Shown here piece after piece: positions 57,962 to 64,000 of a stretch of DNA of 64,000 nt; the stretch's first letter is position 1; each line of letters starts with the position of its first letter. This DNA is from Costus lasius (taxonomy: Eukaryota > Streptophyta > Magnoliopsida > Zingiberales > Costaceae). Under the pieces are notes generated by a model. It saw nothing but the letters and a program-made list of their open reading frames with translations, was not told the DNA's origin and did no database searches. The DNA lies in contig CM050449.1 in assembly GCA_027563935.2 (NCBI GenBank), positions 54,763,949-54,827,948 on the forward strand, in the 5' to 3' direction. The translations under genes and the position numbers were made by a program.

Positions 57962-59658
57962 TGTTGGGGTATGCCCTTAAGGCTAATGTTTGAGGCCTTG
58001 GGATTGTATAAGTGTCATGTAATAAACTCTTAAGTTTATAAAGGCATGGTTATTATTCAGGTTGTTACCTTGTCTGCTGTAATAAGTGTACTTCTGAATA
58101 ATGTCTCAAAGCTGTTCAGCTAGGCTGACAGGCTATATGTCCTTAGTCGAGATATCTTGGTGAACATGAGACAACCTTGATATGATTGAGACTAATATGT
58201 GTTCTAATCTTATAGGATGCTTCGAGCATGGAATAAGATGTAGACTCATGGGTACATTGGATGTACTGGACAGACCCTTCTAGGATATTCAATTGTTTGT
58301 CACAATGTGAATAATCCTTGATAGCAGCAAGTGGCACATGTCCTTCGACTTGAGATCACTTGTGTTTCTAAATGATGATTGTCATTGTTTTGAGGTAGTT
58401 CAATATCATTTGAAACATAATGATCATAGACTATCTTGGATAATGATCATGAGTCAGGTTAGGGCACTAGTGATAGATAAAGGATTGCCGTCTCCTTGTT
58501 CAAGGAGTGTGATGTTCTAAAGGGGCCCCCTTGTATGAGATGATTGAGATAGTGTATGGCCATACCCAGATGACTATGATCATCTGATCTAATCATGCTC
58601 ATCGTATTGGAGTTACAGGCTTGACATGCTTGTCCAATAAGAACATCCAGTGGCAAAGGAAACATGTATGCCTTGTGAATAGATTCACACTTGTGCTAAG
58701 GTTTGGGAGTAGTCTTGGAAGACTCTTTCCTTTATATCGGGAGACAGTGATGTGTTGCTAGATACCCCTCACTGATCGTGATAACGTTAGTTATCGTTAC
58801 CGACATTTAGAGGAAACCCTCAGGGTCGCACAATTTGATGATATGGCTTACTTGAGTCAGATCGTATGGACTGGATTCTTTGAGTTCAGATTAAAGGGGA
58901 TTTAATCTCTGATTGTAAGTGAGATCTGGTCTGATCATGTTTGATTGATTAGGGCTTGAGATCAGTAAGCTTCGATCGAGAGAAATGATGCTAGATCGGG
59001 GAGATCAGGGGCATCAGGAGATGAGTGGTTAGATCGTGAGCCTTAGGGTTCAATTTGGTCTAGACCAAGTGGCTTGAGCTATTTCGGTTTGGTTTGATGA
59101 ACCAAATTCGATTGGACGATTTGGCTTGAACCGGTTCACAAATGTGAACACTTGGTTCAATGCCAATAGGCGTTTTTGGTTTGTCTTGAGCGCATGGCTT
59201 GATTGTCTTCCATTTATGGAAAGTCATCAAAGCCGGTTTTGCTAAAACGCCAAAACGCTTAAGCGTTGGTCTCTTGAAGACAACGGCTTGATCCTTTTCG
59301 TTAGGTGGTTGACGAAAGAGGAAGACAAGGAAAAGGAGCTCTCGGCCATAGGGATTCATCTAATCACCCCCTTTCCATTCGACAAGATAGCTTGGGTGCC
59401 TTGCTAGCACAAGGGACGTCAAGGAAGTGAGCATCTTCATCTTGTGTGTGGACTTGTGGAGGAGACCTAACTTGTTCTCTTCTTCCAAGCCGAATTCCAA
59501 GCCTATGGCGTTGGTATGAATCTCCCCTTGTTCTTATCAATCTATGATAGTTGAACATATGGCATGCAAAAGATCTTGAAACCCTTGCTTCCGCTTGCAT
59601 AAATTTCATTTGCGCCATGCTTAGGGTTTTTGCCCCCCTCTCGAAAGGGGTTCCTACA
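57962..59658 (+). repeat. A3 3' LTR
   Basis: 1697 bp, collinear with 50569-52265 at constant offset 7393, with four single-base differences by eye. Confidence 0.95.
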
Positions 59659-59663
59659 CATTC

Positions 59664-61787
59664 TCCTATGAGGAGATTGATACATGCAAAGCTTGTTTAT
59701 TGGGTAAAATGACGAAGTCTCCTTTTCCTAACAAAGGTCAAAGGGCTTCAGGTTTACTTGACCTTATACACAGTGATGTGTGTGGGCCTTTTAGTAAACA
59801 TGCCAGAGGTGGCTATTCATACTTCATTACCTTTACTGATGATTTCAGTAGATATGGGTATGTCTATCTAATGAGACATAAGAGTGAATCTTTTGACAAG
59901 TTCAAAGAGTTCAAAAATGAAGTACAGAATCAGCTAGGCCGAAATATCAAGGCACTTCGTTCTGATCGAGGTGGAGAATACCTAAGTCGAGAGTTTACTG
60001 ACTATCTGAAGGAGTGTGGGATCATCTCACAGCTCACTCCGCCAGGAACACCGCAATGGAATGGTGTGTCCGAGAGGAGAAATAGAACATTACTTGATAT
60101 GGTTCGTTCTATGATGAGTCAGGCTACTCTACCTTACTCCTTTTGGGGTTTTGCACTGGAAACAGCAGCAAAGGTACTAAACCGAGTGCCATCCAAGGCA
60201 GTTTCAAAGACTCCATATGAGTTATGGTATGGGAAACAGCCGAGCTTGACATTTATTAAGATCTGGGGTTGCGAGGCTTATGTCAAAAAGCTCGCCTCTG
60301 GGAAACTAGAGAGCAGATCTGAGAAATGTATCTTTTTCGGATACCCTAAGGAAACTAAGGGTTATTATTTCTACGATCCCAAAGAGAACAAAGTATTTGT
60401 TGCTCGGACGGCAGTTTTTCTTGAGAAGGAGTTTCTTCTGCAAGAAGCCAGTGGGAGAGAAATAAAGCTGGATGAGAATCCAGACGAAGGACAAAGTAGT
60501 CAAGCACAGTTGGATGAGCCTGAGCCGGTAGAACAGGTTATTGAACAACCTGAGGCTCAGATATCACGGGAACCGCGAAGATCGGGAAGGATTCGTCGAC
60601 AGCCTGAGCGCTATGACGGAGTCTACATCATTGATAATGATGAACCCCTCACTTATGCGGATGCGGTCAGTGGACCGGAGGCAGCTAGATGGCTTGAAGC
60701 TATGCGAGCCGAAATGGACTCCATGTCAGATAACCAGGTCTGGGATTTGGTTGATCCGCCTCCGGGAGTAATCCCTATAGGCTGTAAATGGATCTTCAAG
60801 AAGAAGATTGACATGGATGGTAACGTGGTTACCTATAAAGGCAGGCTAGTTGAGAAAGGTTTCAAACAAATCTTCGGGATAGATTATGATGAAACTTTCT
60901 CTCCTGTAGCCATGTTCAAGTCTATTCGGATTCTTTTCGCGATAGCAGCATATTACGATTATGAGATCTGGCAGATGGATGTGAAGACCGCTTTCCTTAA
61001 TGGAAAACTGGATGAGGATGTGTATATGACACAACCTGAAGGTTTCACTAATCCATCAGATCGTCATAAAATATGCAAGTTAAATAAGTCCATTTATGGA
61101 CTTAAACAAGCATCTAGAAGCTGGAATATTCGTTTTGATGAATCAATCTGTGAGTTTGGTTTCATCAAGAACGAAGATGACCCGTGTGTATATAAGAGGT
61201 TTAGTGGGAGCGTGATTACTTTCCTAGTCCTCTACGTCGATGATATCTTAATCATTGGAAACGATATTCCTGAACTGCATGCTGTTAAAGCATGGTTAGG
61301 AAAATGTTTCCAGATGAAAGATTTAGGAGAAGCAGCCTATGTGTTAGGTGTGAAGATCTATAGGGATAGATCTAAGAGGCTTCTCGGGCTGTGCCAGAGT
61401 ACTTACATCGATAAGGTCCTGGAGAGATTCCATTTAGAGAATTCTAAAAGAGGATATCTTCCAGTCAGACATGGTCTGAATCTTTCGAAGAGTCAGTGTC
61501 CACAAACACAGACTGAGAAAGATGAAATGGATAATACGCCTTATGCTTCGGCTATTGGGTCCATTATGTATGCGATGTTGTGTACTCGCCCAGACATCGC
61601 TTACGGGTTAAGCGTGACCAGTCGGTTCCAAAGTAATCCAGGTCAGGCACACTGGATTGCGGTCAAGAACATTTTAAAATATCTGCGGAGGACCAAAGAT
61701 ATGTTCTTGATATATGGTGGTCAGGAAGAACTCAGTATAGAAGGATATACTAACGCTTCATTCCAGTCGGACCAGGATGATTTTTGA
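59664..61787 (+). pseudogene. A2 gag-pol, second part (integrase to RNase H)
   Basis: Continues the A2 frame (707 codons) through the integrase core (SDVCGPF, RSDRGGEY, GVSERRN), RT (YVDD in FLVLYVDDILIIG) and into RNase H. The frame ends at a TGA (61785-61787) where A1 and A3 have CGA (Arg in DDFRSQSGY). RNase H Asp in YTDAS is Asn here (GYTNASF), a loss of a catalytic residue. Confidence 0.93.
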
Positions 61788-62216
61788 TCGCAATCAGGCT
61801 ATGTTTTTAGCTTGAATGGAGGAGCAGTGGTGTGGAAAAGTTTCAAACAGTCTACTGTTGCTGATTCCACAACAGAAGCCGAGTATGTTGCAGCCTCGGA
61901 AGCATCCAAGGAGGTAGTGTGGATTCGTAAGTTCATTCAGGAACTTGGTGTTGTTCCTTCGAGTGCAGATCCTTTGGTTATCTTCTGTGATAACACTGGA
62001 GCAATAGCACAAGCAAAGGAACCACGGTCGCACCAGAAGTCCAAGCACATACAGAGACGGTTTCACTTGATCCGGGAGATCATTGATCGTGGCGAGATCA
62101 AAATCTGCAAGGTTCATACAGATGACAATCTGGCTGACCCGCTTACCAAGCCTCTGGCGCAGCAGAAGCATGAGAAGCACTGTAATAATATGGGTTTGAG
62201 ATTTCTCAACCATTAG
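61788..62216 (+). pseudogene. A2 RNase H C-terminal part
   Basis: 142 further codons in the same frame after the TGA: SQSGYVFSLNGGAVVWKS, TTEAEY, FCDNTGAIAQ, ending LRFLNH, stop at 62216. Without readthrough it is not translated. Confidence 0.9.
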
Positions 62217-62225
62217 ATTAAGTGC

Positions 62226-62236
62226 AAGTGGGAGAT
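62226..62236 (+). promoter_or_regulatory. A2 polypurine tract
   Basis: AAGTGGGAGAT directly before the LTR start at 62237. Confidence 0.85.
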
Positions 62237-63939
62237 TGTTGGGGTATGCCCTTAAGGCTAATGTTTGAGGCCTTAGGATTCTATCAGTATCATGTATAAA
62301 CTCTTATGTTTATAAAGGCAATGGTTGTTATTCAGTATGTTACATTGTCTGCTGCAATAAGTGTACTTCTGAATAATGTCTCAATGCTGTTCAGCTAGGC
62401 TGACATGCTGTAATGTCCTTAGGCGAGATATCTTGGTGAACATGAGACAGCCTTGATATGATTGAGACTAATATGTGTTCTAATCTTATAGGATGCTTTG
62501 AGCATGGAATAAGATGTAGACTCATGGGTACATTGGATGTACTGGACAGACCCTACTAGGATATTCAATTGCTTGTCACAATGTGAATAATCCTTATATA
62601 CAAGCAAGTGGCATACTTCCTCTGACTTGAGATCACTTGTGTTTCTAAATGATAATTGTCATTGTTTTGAGGTAGTTCAATATCATTTGAAACATAATGG
62701 TAATAGACTATCTTGGATAATGATCATGAGTCAGGTTAGGGCACTAGTGATAGATATAGGATTGCCGTCTCCTTGTTTAAGGAGTGTGATGTTCTAAAGG
62801 GGCCCCCCCTGCATGAGATGATTGAGAAAGTGTATGGCCATACCCAGATGACTATGTTCATCTGATCTAGTCATGCTCATCATATTGGAATAACAAGCTT
62901 AACACACTTGTCCAATAAGAACATCCAGTGGCAAAGGAAACATGTATGTTTAGTGAAGTGGATTCACACTTGAGCTGTGGTTTGGGTGAAGTCTTGGAAG
63001 ACTCTTTCCTTTATATCGGGAGACAGTGATGTGTTGCTAGATACCCCTCACTGATTGTGATAACGTTAGTTATCGTTACCGACATTTAAAGGATACCCTT
63101 AGGGTCGCACAATTTGGTGATATGGCTTACTTGAGTCAGATCGTGTGGACTGGATTGTTTTGATTCAGTTTAAAGGAGTTTAAACTCTGATTGTAAGTGA
63201 GATCCGGTCTGATCATGTTTGATTGATTAGGGCTTGAGATCGGTAAGCTTCGATCGAGAGTATTGATGCTAGATCGGTGAGATCAAGAGTATCAAGAGAT
63301 GTACGGTTAGATCTTGAACCTTCATGGTTCATATGAGATTTAGACCATGGCTTGGCTTGGTTCAATTTGGTCTATGGACCAAATGCAATTGGACCGAATT
63401 CAATTGAACCGGTTCACATTTGTAATCGCTTGGTTCAATTGAATTGGCGTTGTGGATTAGTTCACAAGACATGAACGCATGTCTTGATGACTTTCCATTA
63501 TGGGAAGTCTTGTAACGCCAAAACGCCAATTGCCTCAATGCCTCTTGTTTTTTCGAAGCTCTCTCGGTTTTGGAGGATCGTCCAAGGGGATCGTCAAGAT
63601 CGAAGAGGGAGAGCTCTCGGCTAGCAAGGAGGATCATCTCATCTCCTCAACACAAAAGGACACCTTGGCATTTTTGCTAGCACAAGAATTGCGCAAGGAG
63701 GAAGTCTTCATCACCTTTGTGTGTGTCTTCTTTGGAGGAGAGCCTTTTTCGCCCTCTTGCTTCCAAGGCGCCGTCCTAGTCATGGCCATGGTGAGATTTT
63801 CACTTGATCTATGAAAAGCAACCAAGTTGATTATATAGTCATACTACATGCGATCCTATAGAGACCCTAATTCCGCCCATGCAAGTATTTTAATTTGCGC
63901 ATGCTTAGGGTTTCACCCCCTTTACTTTAGGGACCTTCA
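62237..63939 (+). repeat. A2 3' LTR
   Basis: 1703 bp, TGTTGGGGTATGCCC...GGGACCTTCA. Bases from 62818 on align with the truncated 5' LTR. Confidence 0.94.
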
Positions 63940-64000
63940 CTCTTAGTCCTCTCTTTGTAGACTCTTGCATTCTCATATGCAGAGAGTCTGATCTCATCTA
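63940..64000. other. Right flank of A2
   Basis: 61 bp not belonging to A2. It holds an imperfect palindrome AGACTCTTGCAT...ATGCAGAGAGTCT at 63959-63989. Too short to assign. Confidence 0.3.

Larger units (their letters stand above)
50569..59658 (+). mobile_element. A3: copia element with 49-bp pol deletion
   Basis: 9090 bp with duplication CATTC at 50564-50568 and 59659-59663. Both LTRs are 1697 bp and I count four differences. Primer site, leader, purine tract and most of gag-pol are present. A 49-bp deletion at 56082/56083 breaks the frame between integrase and RT. It is recent and inserted in a member of its own family. Gag, protease and the integrase core are still encoded, so only the downstream enzymes are lost. 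Confidence 0.95.
46256..63939 (+). mobile_element. A2: copia element, 5'-truncated, split by A3
   Basis: A close relative of A1. The 5' LTR lacks its first ~580 bp (46256-47377 corresponds to 62818-63939). The primer site, leader, gag-pol and complete 3' LTR follow. A3 inserted at 50568/59659 with duplication CATTC. Removing A3 restores one frame of 1294 codons, interrupted by a single TGA at 61785-61787. No target duplication can be shown because the left end is gone; it abuts the B2 integrase fragment at a 3-bp ATG overlap. Confidence 0.92.

Overview
This window is plant nuclear DNA made almost entirely of LTR retrotransposons nested inside one another. I found no convincing cellular gene, rRNA, tRNA or CRISPR array. 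The plant assignment rests on Ty1/copia and Ty3/gypsy polyproteins of plant type, long LTRs, iMet- and Asp-type primer sites, a hAT-like MITE with an 8-bp target duplication, and nested insertion. The species cannot be fixed from the sequence. Element names (H, A1-A3, B-G) are mine.

Layout. 1-3447: two fragments of one copia LTR family in opposite orientations. 3448-18440: an old, heavily mutated copia element (H), split in gag by a complete reverse-strand copia element (A1, 4948-14118). A1 has a 5-bp target duplication GCATG, LTRs in which I saw no difference, and an uninterrupted 1294-residue gag-pol. 18467-40060: a degraded chromovirus-like gypsy relic (G) in three pieces that rejoin in frame once the later insertions are removed. 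The first insertion is a reverse-strand solo LTR (B1), itself split by an 11.4-kb Tekay/Del-like chromovirus (C, 20020-31466), whose 5' LTR carries another solo LTR (D, 27758-29196). The second is a 6.6-kb Athila-like non-autonomous element (E, 32674-39249). 40061-43040: the 3' end and LTR of another relic (F), carrying a 510-bp MITE. 43051-46255: the 3' end of a reverse-strand Athila-like element (B2). 46256-63939: a 5'-truncated copia element (A2) with a close relative, A3 (50569-59658), inserted in its integrase region. 63940-64000 is flank.

How the parts work. A1 is the only copy here that looks able to supply all proteins: Gag, aspartic protease, D,D35E integrase, YVDD reverse transcriptase and RNase H. 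A2 (one stop codon) and A3 (a 49-bp frameshifting deletion) are close relatives that a source like A1 could mobilise in trans. E is probably parasitic: it keeps LTRs, an Asp-type primer site and a partial gag ORF but has no pol.

The least expected signal is RNA structure. The ~1.85-kb copia leaders carry two hairpins of one design whose stems differ by a compensatory base-pair change. The older element H has a comparable pair plus the same enclosing helix. Splice-like signals flank the leader in all three A copies. A second covarying hairpin pair lies in the B2 3' untranslated region.
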